DNA of 64,000 bases from Frigoribacterium sp. Leaf186 (GTDB lineage Bacteria; Actinomycetota; Actinomycetes; Actinomycetales; Microbacteriaceae): contig NZ_LMPQ01000001.1 of NCBI RefSeq assembly GCF_001423905.1, positions 594,173-658,172 of the forward strand. Direction: 5' to 3'. The notes beneath the pieces are model-generated. The model saw only the letters and a program-made list of their open reading frames with translations. It was not told the DNA's origin and ran no database searches. Positions 35,091 to 43,169 of this stretch are shown one piece after another (positions within the stretch are counted from its first letter, which is position 1; every line of letters starts with the position of its first letter). The translations under genes were made by a program, and so were the position numbers.

Positions 35091-35830
35091 TCGACCCCGA
35101 GCGTGCCGACCGAGACGCCGATGATCTCGCCGTCGTCGTCGAGCTGCGGTTCGACCCGCCAGACGCTGCCGGTGCCGAACACGGCGAGGGCGCCCTCGCC
35201 GACCACGAGCGCGGTGTTCTCGTCGATCGCGACGCCGCCGCGGACGAGCCCGGCCTCGGTGGCGGCGATCAGGCGGGTCAGGGTGCCCCACTGGGCGGCG
35301 TGCACGTCGATGGCGAGGTCGACGAGCCCGAGGCCGTCGGCGAGGGTGACCTCGTCGAGGTCTTCGGCCGCGTCCTCGGGGCAGACCGGCACGTCGCCGA
35401 TCAGCCAGCCGCCGAGCAGGGCACGGTCGGCGGCGATCATGGCCCCGGCCGAGAAACCGAGGTAGGGCAGCCCGTCGGCGACGAGCAGGCGCACCTGGTC
35501 GATCAACGGGGCGACGGCGTCGAGGTAGGCGGGGGTGAGTCCGCCCGCGACGAGCAGGCCGTCGACGTCGCTGAGCACGCGGGTGTCGAACTCGTCGCCC
35601 GCGGTGACGACGGTGGTGAGCGCCTCGCAGCGTCCGCCGGCGGCGATCATGGCGGGGTACCCGTCACGGAACTCGGCGGAGGGCGAGTCGTCGGCGACGA
35701 CGATCAGCACCGCGATGCGCGGCACGCTGCGACCGACGGCGGCACCCCGGACGGCGGCCTCGGCCACGAAGAGGTCGTACAGCTCGGTGTCGTCAGGCGA
35801 CCATCCGCCGCCCACGAGGTGGATGCTCAC
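35087..35830 (-). CDS. Peptidase S51 / cyanophycinase-like protein
   Basis: The 247-residue protein has the class-I amidotransferase-like S51 fold with nucleophile Ser127 in [22 protein letters not shown] is the typical loop of this family before it, and a late [10 protein letters not shown] contains a His. Members are alpha-aspartyl dipeptidases (PepE) or cyanophycinases. No cyanophycin synthetase is in view. It is coupled to ung (downstream) and the phosphoribosyltransferase (upstream) by GTGA overlaps. Confidence 0.85.
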   Translation of the reverse strand: MSIHLVGGGWSPDDTELYDLFVAEAAVRGAAVGRSVPRIAVLIVVADDSPSAEFRDGYPAMIAAGGRCEALTTVVTAGDEFDTRVLSDVDGLLVAGGLTPAYLDAVAPLIDQVRLLVADGLPYLGFSAGAMIAADRALLGGWLIGDVPVCPEDAAEDLDEVTLADGLGLVDLAIDVHAAQWGTLTRLIAATEAGLVRGGVAIDENTALVVGEGALAVFGTGSVWRVEPQLDDDGEIIGVSVGTLGVE

Positions 35831-36375
35831 GCGCCCGCCCCCGAACCGACCTCGCGCGTGACGGGCGGCAGCGCGCTCCACGGGAAGGTGATCCACTGGT
35901 CGGTGCGCTTCCAGACGAAGTCGGGCTCGAGCACGGTGCGGGGCTTGCTGTAGAGGCACACGGTGCGCACCTCGGCGGCGACCTCGGCGAGCAGGTCGCG
36001 CACGAGCACGAGGGTGCGCCCGGAGTCGGACACGTCGTCGACGACGAGCACCTTCTTGCCCTCGAGCGACGGGGCGTCGAGCGTGGGCGGCAGCAGCACC
36101 GGCTCGGGCAGCCGCTCGTCGACGCCGGTGTAGAACTCGACGTTGATCGAGCCGCACATCTTGGTGTCGAGCGCGTACGAGACGGCCCCCGCGAGCACGA
36201 GCCCGCCGCGGGCCACGGCCACGATCACGTCGGGCACGAAGCCGGCCTGCACGACGTCGGAGGCCAGGTGGCGGGCGGCCTCACCGAACTCGAGCCAGCC
36301 CAGCACCTCCCTCTCGGGAGCCTCGACCTCTGGTCGTTCGGGGGCGGCCTGGCTGTCGTCGGGTGGGGTGACCAT
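35827..36375 (-). CDS. Phosphoribosyltransferase
   Basis: The 182-residue protein has the PRPP-binding motif VLVVDDVSDSGRT (about 105-117) and a VAVARGGLVLAGAVSYAL loop, and it ends with an aromatic WKRTDQWITFPW strand. The layout matches the xanthine/guanine phosphoribosyltransferase-like (Gpt) group that salvages purines. ATG 36375 was chosen; an upstream extension is possible but adds only low-complexity residues. It is the first gene of a three-gene run with S51 and ung. Confidence 0.87.
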   Translation of the reverse strand: MVTPPDDSQAAPERPEVEAPEREVLGWLEFGEAARHLASDVVQAGFVPDVIVAVARGGLVLAGAVSYALDTKMCGSINVEFYTGVDERLPEPVLLPPTLDAPSLEGKKVLVVDDVSDSGRTLVLVRDLLAEVAAEVRTVCLYSKPRTVLEPDFVWKRTDQWITFPWSALPPVTREVGSGAGA

Positions 36376-36409
36376 GCCGACAACCGTAACGCGCGCAGGC
36401 CTCCGCGCG

Positions 36410-37174
36410 TCACGCGGGGACCCAGGCACCCCCGGGCGGCGCGAAGACGGTGTCGACGCCGTCGGACCAGAGCAGCGAGTCGGGTTCGCGGTCGGTGACG
36501 CCCGGCAGGCCGCCGTCGGCCACGAGCTCGTCGTCGAGGTCGACCAGCTCGGCGCGACGGAGCGACCACGTGTCGTGCCGGTTCGGCCAGTAGCGGGTGC
36601 GTCCGCCGCGGGCGACGTGCATGCCCCAGCGGGCGGTGAGGAACTCGGCGAGCGGGTCGCCGGAGACCGCCTCGTCGGTGGGACGGACGGCCAGCAGCGA
36701 CGACGGGTTCGCCCCGGGCCCGAGCCGGGTGCTGCGGTAGGTCACGACGCCGTCGGCCCGCGAGCGCTGCATCGACGCCCACCGGTACGGCAGGCCGAGG
36801 CCGACGTTGGCCGCGAGCACCGAGACGAGGCGCTGGGCCTCGAGGGTGCGGAAGACCACGCCCCGACGCCCCAGGGCGTCGACCGAGTACAGCCGCACGT
36901 TGGTCTCGAGGAAGTCGCCGGCCCAGGGCACGGCCGGCAGCGGACCGAAGGCGCTGCGCGTCAGCTCGAACGGGATCAACCCCACCCAGGTCGATCCGTC
37001 GAACACGTCGGGGCGGGTGCCGGGCGGCAGGAGCGGCGCCACCCGCTCGGGTTCGACCCGCCAGTGCGCGAACGCGAGGCCGCCCCAGTGCTGCCGGATG
37101 AACGCGGGGCGGAGCAACGGAGGCGCGGTGGCGGTGACCGGCTCGGGCTCGGCCCCCTGCGTGGTCGGGTCCAT
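36410..37174 (-). CDS. DUF2071 (YqjF family) protein
   Basis: The 254-residue protein carries the DUF2071 hallmarks: GGLAFAHWRVEPERVAPLLPPGTRPDVFDGSTWVG region, FLETNVRLYSVDALGRRGVVFRTLEA and a late TRYWPNRHDTWSLRRAEL. The fold resembles acetoacetate decarboxylase, but members have no demonstrated activity. ATG 37174 is the first Met of the conserved part. Confidence 0.85.
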   Translation of the reverse strand: MDPTTQGAEPEPVTATAPPLLRPAFIRQHWGGLAFAHWRVEPERVAPLLPPGTRPDVFDGSTWVGLIPFELTRSAFGPLPAVPWAGDFLETNVRLYSVDALGRRGVVFRTLEAQRLVSVLAANVGLGLPYRWASMQRSRADGVVTYRSTRLGPGANPSSLLAVRPTDEAVSGDPLAEFLTARWGMHVARGGRTRYWPNRHDTWSLRRAELVDLDDELVADGGLPGVTDREPDSLLWSDGVDTVFAPPGGAWVPA

Positions 37175-37212
37175 GACGGCCACGCTACGGACGCCGCCCG
37201 TGAGCGGGCCGG

Positions 37213-37248
37213 GTCGGGCGGCGGGGTCGGTCCCCCGGGCCGCCCGAC
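37213..37248 (-). terminator. Hairpin downstream of the glycosyltransferase gene
   Basis: Ten-base arms GTCGGGCGGC (37213-37222) and GCCGCCCGAC (37239-37248), with an inner GGGG/CCCC stem. It starts eight bases past the glycosyltransferase stop on the minus strand. Confidence 0.7.
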
Positions 37249-37256
37249 GACGGCCG

Positions 37257-38219
37257 TCAGTGGCGGACCGTCGCCGATCGCAGCGGCTCGAGGTGGTCGA
37301 CCGGCACGCCGATGCGGGTGCCACGCAGCAGGCCCGAGACGCGACCCGCGACCAGCGCGAGCGCGGCGACGGCCAGGAGCGACGCTCCCGCACGTCGGCC
37401 GACCAGCGACCGCCACGCGGCCGCGGTCAGCCGACCGGGCGTGACCCGGCGGACGGTGCCGGTGTCGGCGTCACGACCGACCGAGCGTCGGAGGGCGGTC
37501 TGGGCGACGCCGCGGTCGAACGCCGCACCGGCGACCGACCGCCACCGTGTCTCGCCCGGGGTGACCGTCCGCGAGACGCGGGCCGACGAGACGGAGACGA
37601 CCCGCGCCTCCGGCTCGTCCGCGGCGAGGCGGAGGCAGAGCTCGGCGAACTCGGCGCCGCGGGGGGTCGCGTCCCGGACGTCGGCGCCGCTGGCCAGACC
37701 ACCGACCTGCAAGAGGTCCCACCGGCGGAACGCGACGCTCGGCCCCGAGACGTCCTCGAGGTCGACCGGCCCGTCGGGGGTCGCGCGGGGCGTGCAGTCC
37801 ACGGCCCAGAGCAGGGCGTCGGGCAGGCTCGTCGCGGCCGTCCCGGGCCAGGTCGGCTCGGTGCGCCCGACGACGGCGATGACGTCGACCTCGTCGAAGG
37901 GGGCCGCGAGCGCGTGCGCCCAGCCGGCGTGGACCGTGGCGTCCGCGGTGAGGAAGGCGACGACGTCGCCACGGGACGACTCGATGCCGGTGTCGCGGCT
38001 GCCGGCGAGGCCGGGCGTCCGGGTGTTGTCGACGACCACGAGGTCGTCGTACCGGTGGCGCAGGTCGTCACGGAGCCTCGGCGCCCGGTCGACGACGACG
38101 AGCACCTCGTGCACGCCCCCGTCCCGCAGGACGGAGTCGAGCGAGGCCAGCAACCCGTCGAAGGGCGTGGTCTCGTCGGCGCAGACGACGACGCTGATGC
38201 GGGGGGCGGGGCGGTTCAC
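37257..38219 (-). CDS. Glycosyltransferase family 2 protein
   Basis: The 320-residue protein opens with the GT-A strand ISVVVCADE and has LLASLDSVLRDGGVHEVLVVVD and TPGLAGSRDTGIESSRGDVVAFLTADATVHAGWA (the D-x-D equivalent is TADA). VSGPSVAFRRWDLLQVGG follows. A single C-terminal hydrophobic segment (ASLLAVAALALVAGRVSGL) may anchor it. GTG 38219 follows GGGGAGG. The sugar donor is unknown. A gene-free 618-base region lies upstream. Confidence 0.8.
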   Translation of the reverse strand: MNRPAPRISVVVCADETTPFDGLLASLDSVLRDGGVHEVLVVVDRAPRLRDDLRHRYDDLVVVDNTRTPGLAGSRDTGIESSRGDVVAFLTADATVHAGWAHALAAPFDEVDVIAVVGRTEPTWPGTAATSLPDALLWAVDCTPRATPDGPVDLEDVSGPSVAFRRWDLLQVGGLASGADVRDATPRGAEFAELCLRLAADEPEARVVSVSSARVSRTVTPGETRWRSVAGAAFDRGVAQTALRRSVGRDADTGTVRRVTPGRLTAAAWRSLVGRRAGASLLAVAALALVAGRVSGLLRGTRIGVPVDHLEPLRSATVRH

Positions 38220-38837
38220 GCGACGCCTCCCCGGGTGGGGTGGCTGGCGGACGGGCGGACGGCGGGCTCGGGCAAGCGGACGCAGAGGGTCACGGGGGTT
38301 CCTCGGGGTTCGTCGACGGTCGCCGGTCACGCCGCAGGCGGCGCGTTCGGGTGGCGACCCTCGTCGGAGGGTGCGTTCGGGTGACGGGGCCGAGTGGGTC
38401 TCTCGGCGGCGTCGGCCGGTGGTCGATTCGGGCGACCGCGGCAGAGGCACGCCCCGGATTCGGGTACGGGGCGTCCTGACTCGTACCACGCTACGCGGGA
38501 CGTCCTGAGAAGACGAGGCGAACGGGGGTCCCCCGTTCGAGGGGGACCCGTCCGGGTGACGCTCGGGTGGGGTCGCCCGCCGTGACACACCCCCCGGGGT
38601 GAGGCCCGCCGTCCCGCGCGGTTCGGCGGCCCGGCGACCCCCGGACGGCAGGAGGCGCGGGTCCGGTCGGCCTCGTCCGCCCGGTCACGGACCCGGTCGC
38701 CCCGGGCCGGAACCACCCGCCGGTGACCCGTGGCGGTGTCGCGCGTCCGCCCCGCCCCGGCCCCGTCGCCCGGCCGGGTCCCGCGCCCACGCCGGTAGTG
38801 TCGGGGCCTGACCCCCAGCACGAGAGGACGTCGACGA
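38220..38837. other. Gene-free divergent region with hairpins and short repeats
   Basis: No convincing gene. It holds a 6-base stem ACCCTC/GAGGGT (38357-38372) flanked by two copies of GCGTTCGGGTG. A perfect 9-base hairpin lies at 38526-38549, and a single GGAGGCGCG word at 38651-38659. TAGTGT near 38802 is a likely -10 for the plus-strand gene at 38838. It separates divergent transcription units and is unusually long for this compact window. Confidence 0.6.
38526..38549. promoter_or_regulatory. Perfect hairpin GGGTCCCCC-N6-GGGGGACCC
   Basis: Nine paired bases with a six-base loop GTTCGA. Without a nearby gene end it is not an obvious terminator; it could lie in the glycosyltransferase leader or be an operator. 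Confidence 0.5.
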
Positions 38838-39413
38838 GTGCCGCACGGACCGGGAACACGGCGCCGAGCCGAACGCACGGCGCTCGAGCGGGCGGTCGAC
38901 GAGGGCGTGCTGATCGTCCGTTCGGCACTCGTCGTCGCCGTCACCAACCAGATCATCCGCCGAGCACTGCAGGAGCACCTGCCCTTCGACGAGGACGTCG
39001 CCACCCGGGTCACGCGGGACGAGATCGACCGCCTGGCGGCCGAACAGGCGTCCGCCGCCGTGCGAGTGCGCAAGTTGCGCCGGATGACCGGCCGCTCGTA
39101 CGGCCAGTCCCGGCACCAGTTCGACTACCGACCGGAGGACGCCGACGCGCTCAAGCTGCGCGAGGCCGCCTCGAAGGGCGTGGCCCGAGAGCTCGCGGCC
39201 CGGCGGGACGACGACGCGTTCGTCGGTGGGGTCGTGGCCGACGCCCGGTCCCGCGCGTGGGACGACGTCGGGCAGACCGTCGTCGACCGGCTCGGCTGGG
39301 CCGCCAGGCCCGCAGACGACTACGACGACGGTCGCGCCGACCGGTTGCGCGACCTCGTCGAGGGCGACCTGGCCGCCCTGCGCGACGCGCACCCGCGGCC
39401 CGGACGCCCCTGA
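38838..39413 (+). CDS. Protein of unknown function (191 aa)
   Basis: The 191-residue hydrophilic, Arg/Asp/Ala-rich protein is predicted helical throughout, with no signal or membrane segment. LPFDEDVATRVTRDEIDRLAAEQ and RMTGRSYGQSRHQFDYRPEDADALKLREAA look conserved-like, but no family is recognised. GTG 38838 follows GAGAGGACGTCGACGA weakly; a TAGTGT -10 lies about 30 bases upstream. Amino-acid composition and third-position GC fit a real gene. Confidence 0.65.
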   Translation: MPHGPGTRRRAERTALERAVDEGVLIVRSALVVAVTNQIIRRALQEHLPFDEDVATRVTRDEIDRLAAEQASAAVRVRKLRRMTGRSYGQSRHQFDYRPEDADALKLREAASKGVARELAARRDDDAFVGGVVADARSRAWDDVGQTVVDRLGWAARPADDYDDGRADRLRDLVEGDLAALRDAHPRPGRP

Positions 39414-39456
39414 CGGCTCGGCCCGGCCCGCCCCGGCCCAGGCCGCCCCGGCCCGG

Positions 39457-40233
39457 TCAGTCCTGCCGGACGCGCAGCTCGCCCTTCGCGACCTTGTACG
39501 TCGCCGCCTGGGCCACCGGCTTGATGGTCACCAGGTCGAGGTTGACGTGCGCCGGCAGCTCGACCGAGTGCACGATCGACTCGGCGACGTCGTCGGCCGT
39601 CAGGGGCGCCTCGACGTCGCGGTAGACGGCGTCGGCGCGGTCCCGGTCGCCGCCGAAGCGCACGAGCGAGAACTCCTCGGTGTGCACCATGCCGGGGGCG
39701 ATCTCGATCACGCGGATCGGTTCGCCGGCCAGTTCGAGCCGCAGCACGGCGACCAGGGCGTGCTCGGCGAACTTCGACGCGTTGTAGCCGCCGCCGTTCT
39801 CGTACGCGACGTGACCGGCGATCGAGGTGACCGTGACGACGTCGGCGCCCCGCGCCTCCTCAGCTCCCCGGCGCAGCGACGGCAGCAGTGCGGTGATCGC
39901 GCGCTTCGTGCCGAGCACGTTGACGTCGAACATGCGCTGCCAGTCGTCGATCGAGCCGTGCTCGACGCTGTCGAGGCCGAACGCACCGCCGGCGTTGTTG
40001 ACGAGCGCGTGCAGCGGACCGGTGGCCTCGACGTGGGCCCGCAGGGCGGCCACGTCGTCGTCGCTCGTGAGGTCGGCCCGGAACCAGGTCGCCCCGGTCT
40101 CGTCGGCGAGCGCACGGAGGCGCTCCTCCCGTCGGGCGACCGCCAGCACGTCCCAGCCGCGCGAGCGGAACAGCCGCACCGTCGCCGCTCCGATGCCCGA
40201 GCTGGCCCCCGTCACCACGACCCGTCCCACCAT
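39457..40233 (-). CDS. Short-chain dehydrogenase/reductase
   Basis: The 258-residue SDR has TGASSGIG (7-14), a D-x-T-x-x-DD segment (ADLTSDDDVAAL), NNAGGAF, a catalytic Ser after VTVTSIAG and YNASK (catalytic Tyr/Lys). The layout fits the YdfG-like NADP-dependent serine/3-hydroxy-acid dehydrogenase group. ATG 40233 follows AGGAGG by six bases. A TAGCGT -10 on the minus strand lies at 40289-40294. Confidence 0.9.
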   Translation of the reverse strand: MVGRVVVTGASSGIGAATVRLFRSRGWDVLAVARREERLRALADETGATWFRADLTSDDDVAALRAHVEATGPLHALVNNAGGAFGLDSVEHGSIDDWQRMFDVNVLGTKRAITALLPSLRRGAEEARGADVVTVTSIAGHVAYENGGGYNASKFAEHALVAVLRLELAGEPIRVIEIAPGMVHTEEFSLVRFGGDRDRADAVYRDVEAPLTADDVAESIVHSVELPAHVNLDLVTIKPVAQAATYKVAKGELRVRQD

Positions 40234-40288
40234 GTGCGCCTCCTGCTGCCTCGTCCGTCGTCGTGGTCCGTGCGGACGCGACCCGCCC

Positions 40289-40294
40289 ACGCTA
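40289..40294 (-). promoter_or_regulatory. Putative -10 element of the SDR gene
   Basis: TAGCGT on the minus strand 55 bases before ATG 40233. Confidence 0.35.
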
Positions 40295-40325
40295 GCGGCC
40301 CGGTTACGTCACGTGTCCCGCGTCG

Positions 40326-40354
40326 TGGACGGCCGGGCGGGCGGACCGTACCGT
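40326..40354 (+). promoter_or_regulatory. Putative promoter of metY-metX
   Basis: TGGACG (40326-40331), 17-base spacer, TACCGT (40349-40354). It predicts a leader of about 73 bases, too short for the known SAM riboswitch classes; no such structure is visible. Confidence 0.5.
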
Positions 40355-40433
40355 GGCTGTCACCCCGAGCCGCCCCCAGACCCGGCAACCAGACCCCAGA
40401 CATCGACCCGGACACCGACCGCAGGAGCAGACC

Positions 40434-41765
40434 ATGACCGACGCCCAGCCAGCCTGGAAGTTCGAGACCCAGCAGATCCACGCCGGGGCCCGGCCCGACC
40501 CCACGACGCACGCCCGGGCGACGCCGATCTACAAGACGACCTCGTACGTGTTCCGCGACGCCCAGCACGCGCAGGACCTCTTCGCCCTGGCCGAGAACGG
40601 CAACATCTACTCGCGCATCATGAACCCCACCCACGACGTCGTGGAGAAGCGCATCGCCGCGCTCGAGGGCGGGACGGGTGCCCTGCTGGTGGCGTCGGGG
40701 CAGGCCGCGTCGACGTTCGCCGTGCTCAACATCGCCGAGGCCGGCGACCACATCGTGTCGTCGTCGTCGATCTACGGCGGCACGTACAACCTGTTCAGGT
40801 ACACGCTGGCGAAGCTCGGCATCGAGACGACCTTCGTCGAGGACCAGGACGACGCCGACGAGTGGCGCCGAGCCGTCCGGCCGAACACCAAGCTGTTCTT
40901 CGCCGAGACGATCGGCAACCCGAAGATCAACATCCTCGACCTCGAGAAGGTGTCGGGGGTGGCGCACGACGAGGGCGTGCCCCTGATCGTCGACAACACG
41001 ATCGCGACGCCCTACCTGATCAGGCCGCTCGAGCACGGAGCCGACGTCGTCGTGCACTCGGCGACGAAGTTCCTCGGCGGGCACGGCACGGTCATCGGTG
41101 GCTTCATCGTCGACGGCGGCACGTTCGCGTGGTCGGCGAACGCGGACCGGTTCCCCGGGTTGACCCGGCCCGACCCGTCGTACCACGGGGCCGTCTACAC
41201 CGAGGCGGTCGGCGACGAGCTCGCCTACGTCGTCAAGGCACGGGTGCAGCTGCTGCGCGACCTGGGCGCCTCGAACGGCCCCGACACGGCGTTCTCGCTG
41301 ATCCAGGGCATCGAGACGCTCAGCCTGCGCATCGAGCGCCACGTGCAGAACGCCCAAGAGGTGGCCGAGTGGCTCGACGCCCGCGACGACGTCGCCGCGG
41401 TCTACTACGCCGGCCTGCCGACGAGCCCCTGGTACGCGGCGGCCAACAAGTACGCGCCGCGCGGCGCGGGCGCCGTCCTGTCGTTCGAGCTGAAGGGCGG
41501 CGTCGACGCCGGCCGGGCCCTCGTCGACGCCCTGCGGCTCTTCAGCCACCTGGCCAACATCGGCGACGTGCGCAGCCTCGTGATCCACCCCGCCTCGACG
41601 ACGCACTCGCAGCTCACCCCCGAGCAGCAGCTGACCACCGGGGTCACGCCGGGCCTCGTGCGGCTCTCGGTCGGACTCGAGAACGTCGACGACCTCAAGG
41701 CCGACCTCGACGCCGGGTTCGCCGCGGCCCGCGCGGTCACCCGCGAGGCCCTGCGCAGCAGCTAG
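40434..41765 (+). CDS. metY: O-acetylhomoserine aminocarboxypropyltransferase (O-acetylhomoserine sulfhydrylase)
   Basis: MetY is a PLP enzyme that joins O-acetylhomoserine and sulfide to homocysteine. The 443-residue protein has the family pattern: IYKTTSYVF near the N-terminus, YSRIMNPTHDVVEKRIAALEGG, and Lys212 in VHSATKFLGGHGT as the PLP lysine. A long insertion and the C-terminal NIGDVRSLVIHPASTTHSQL separate MetY from cystathionine enzymes. ATG 40434 follows AGGAG. It is paired with metX, which makes its substrate, although a strong hairpin separates the two. Confidence 0.96.
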   Translation: MTDAQPAWKFETQQIHAGARPDPTTHARATPIYKTTSYVFRDAQHAQDLFALAENGNIYSRIMNPTHDVVEKRIAALEGGTGALLVASGQAASTFAVLNIAEAGDHIVSSSSIYGGTYNLFRYTLAKLGIETTFVEDQDDADEWRRAVRPNTKLFFAETIGNPKINILDLEKVSGVAHDEGVPLIVDNTIATPYLIRPLEHGADVVVHSATKFLGGHGTVIGGFIVDGGTFAWSANADRFPGLTRPDPSYHGAVYTEAVGDELAYVVKARVQLLRDLGASNGPDTAFSLIQGIETLSLRIERHVQNAQEVAEWLDARDDVAAVYYAGLPTSPWYAAANKYAPRGAGAVLSFELKGGVDAGRALVDALRLFSHLANIGDVRSLVIHPASTTHSQLTPEQQLTTGVTPGLVRLSVGLENVDDLKADLDAGFAAARAVTREALRSS

Positions 41766-41789
41766 GCCGCCGCCGGGAGGCGACCACCC

Positions 41790-41832
41790 CGAGGAGGCGC
41801 GGTGCGCGTAACAAACGCACCGCGCCTCCTCG
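41790..41832. terminator. 17-bp perfect hairpin between metY and metX (inverted GGAGGCGCG pair)
   Basis: Arms 41790-41806 and 41816-41832 pair perfectly around a nine-base loop. Each arm contains the dispersed word (41793-41801 and complement 41821-41829). It lies 22 bases before the metX start, with no obvious promoter after it. It may act as a partial terminator that lowers metX relative to metY, or as an mRNA end. Confidence 0.85.
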
Positions 41833-41854
41833 CGTCCTCCAGGATGGACACCAC

Positions 41855-43054
41855 ATGGACTGGCAGAGCACACCCGAGGACACCGTCCCGTCGAGCGTCA
41901 TCAGCGAACGCACGCGCCTGGCCGTGCTGGGTCGCCCGCCGGTCACCGGAGCCTGGCGCGACGGCGACGATCCCGGCGGACGCCGGTTCGAGACGCTCGA
42001 CGACCTGCCGCTCGAGAGCGGTGTCACGCTGCCCCGACCCCGACTCGCGTTCGAGACCTGGGGCGAGCTCGCCGCCGACGGGGGCAACGCCGTCCTCGTG
42101 TCGCACGCACTCACCGGTGACAGCCACGTCGTCGGCGAGGCCGGCCCCGGGCACCCGACGGCCGGCTGGTGGAACGGCGTCGTCGGGCCGGGGCTCGCGA
42201 TCGACACCGACCGGTGGTTCGTCGTGGCGCCGAACGTGCTCGGCGGCTGCCAGGGCAGCACCGGGCCCTCGTCGTTCGCCCCGGACGCCGTCGAGTGGGG
42301 CTCGAGGTTCCCGCACCTGACGATCCGCGACCAGGTCGCCGCCCAGGCCGCCCTCGCCGACCGGCTCGGCATCGACCGGTGGGCCGCGGTCGTCGGCGGG
42401 TCGATGGGCGGCATGCACGCCCTCGAATGGGCCGTCACGCACCCGGCGCGCGTCGAGCGCCTGGCCGTGCTGGCCGCACCCCCCGTCGTGAGCGCCGACC
42501 AGATCGCCCTGAACACCGTCCAGCACGAGGCCATCCGCATGGACTCCGCCTACGACGGCGGCGACTACTACGACGCGGTCGACGGGCCCTACCGGGGCCT
42601 CGCCCTCGCCCGACGCATGGCCCTGCTGAACTACCGCTCGCCCGACGAGCTCAACGCGCGCTTCGGACGCAGCTGGCAGAGCGAGATCTCGCCCCTCGGC
42701 GGGCCCGGACGATTCCAGGTCGAGAGCTACCTCGACTTCCACGGCAACAAGTTCACGCGACGCTTCGACGCGGGCAGCTACGCGACCCTGCTCGGAGCGA
42801 TGAACTCGCACGACGTCGGACGCGACCGGGGCGGGGTCGCCGCCGCCCTGAACCGGGTCACGGCCCGCACGCTCGTGCTCGGCGTCGACAGCGACCGGCT
42901 CTTCCCCGTGTCCGACCAACGGGTCGTCGCACGGCACCTCGCACACGGCCTCGACGGCGCCGACGTGGCGGTCGTCGAGAGCCCCTACGGGCACGACGGA
43001 TTCCTCATCGAGACCGCCGCCGTGGGCGCGAACCTGCGCCGTCTGCTCGACTGA
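41855..43054 (+). CDS. metX: Homoserine O-acetyltransferase
   Basis: MetX acetylates homoserine (product of hom at 4.5-5.8 kb) with acetyl-CoA, opening methionine synthesis. The 399-residue alpha/beta-hydrolase has the nucleophile Ser183 in VVGGSMGGMHALEW. NVLGGCQGSTGPSSF and the C-terminal YGHDGFL with catalytic His are also present. ATG 41855 is in frame with the conserved domain; ATG 41844 is in another frame. Confidence 0.96.
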   Translation: MDWQSTPEDTVPSSVISERTRLAVLGRPPVTGAWRDGDDPGGRRFETLDDLPLESGVTLPRPRLAFETWGELAADGGNAVLVSHALTGDSHVVGEAGPGHPTAGWWNGVVGPGLAIDTDRWFVVAPNVLGGCQGSTGPSSFAPDAVEWGSRFPHLTIRDQVAAQAALADRLGIDRWAAVVGGSMGGMHALEWAVTHPARVERLAVLAAPPVVSADQIALNTVQHEAIRMDSAYDGGDYYDAVDGPYRGLALARRMALLNYRSPDELNARFGRSWQSEISPLGGPGRFQVESYLDFHGNKFTRRFDAGSYATLLGAMNSHDVGRDRGGVAAALNRVTARTLVLGVDSDRLFPVSDQRVVARHLAHGLDGADVAVVESPYGHDGFLIETAAVGANLRRLLD

Positions 43055-43079
43055 CCCCACTTCGGCGGACACCCCGGGG

Positions 43080-43085
43080 TACAGT
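43080..43085 (+). promoter_or_regulatory. Putative -10 element of the sensor-kinase operon
   Basis: TACAGT next to a CCCCGGGG palindrome, about 85 bases before ATG 43170. Confidence 0.35.
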
Positions 43086-43169
43086 TCGCGACCGGTGCCG
43101 GATCGTTACCGGACCAATCCGCGATTCGGGCCCCGCACGACCCCCTGAGAAGGCGCTGGGTGTGAAAAC

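Noticed and set aside
40291..40433. SAM riboswitch before metY
   Set aside because: The leader is only about 73 bases and lacks the conserved paired elements of SAM-I, II or IV; a GGCAACC string alone is not enough.
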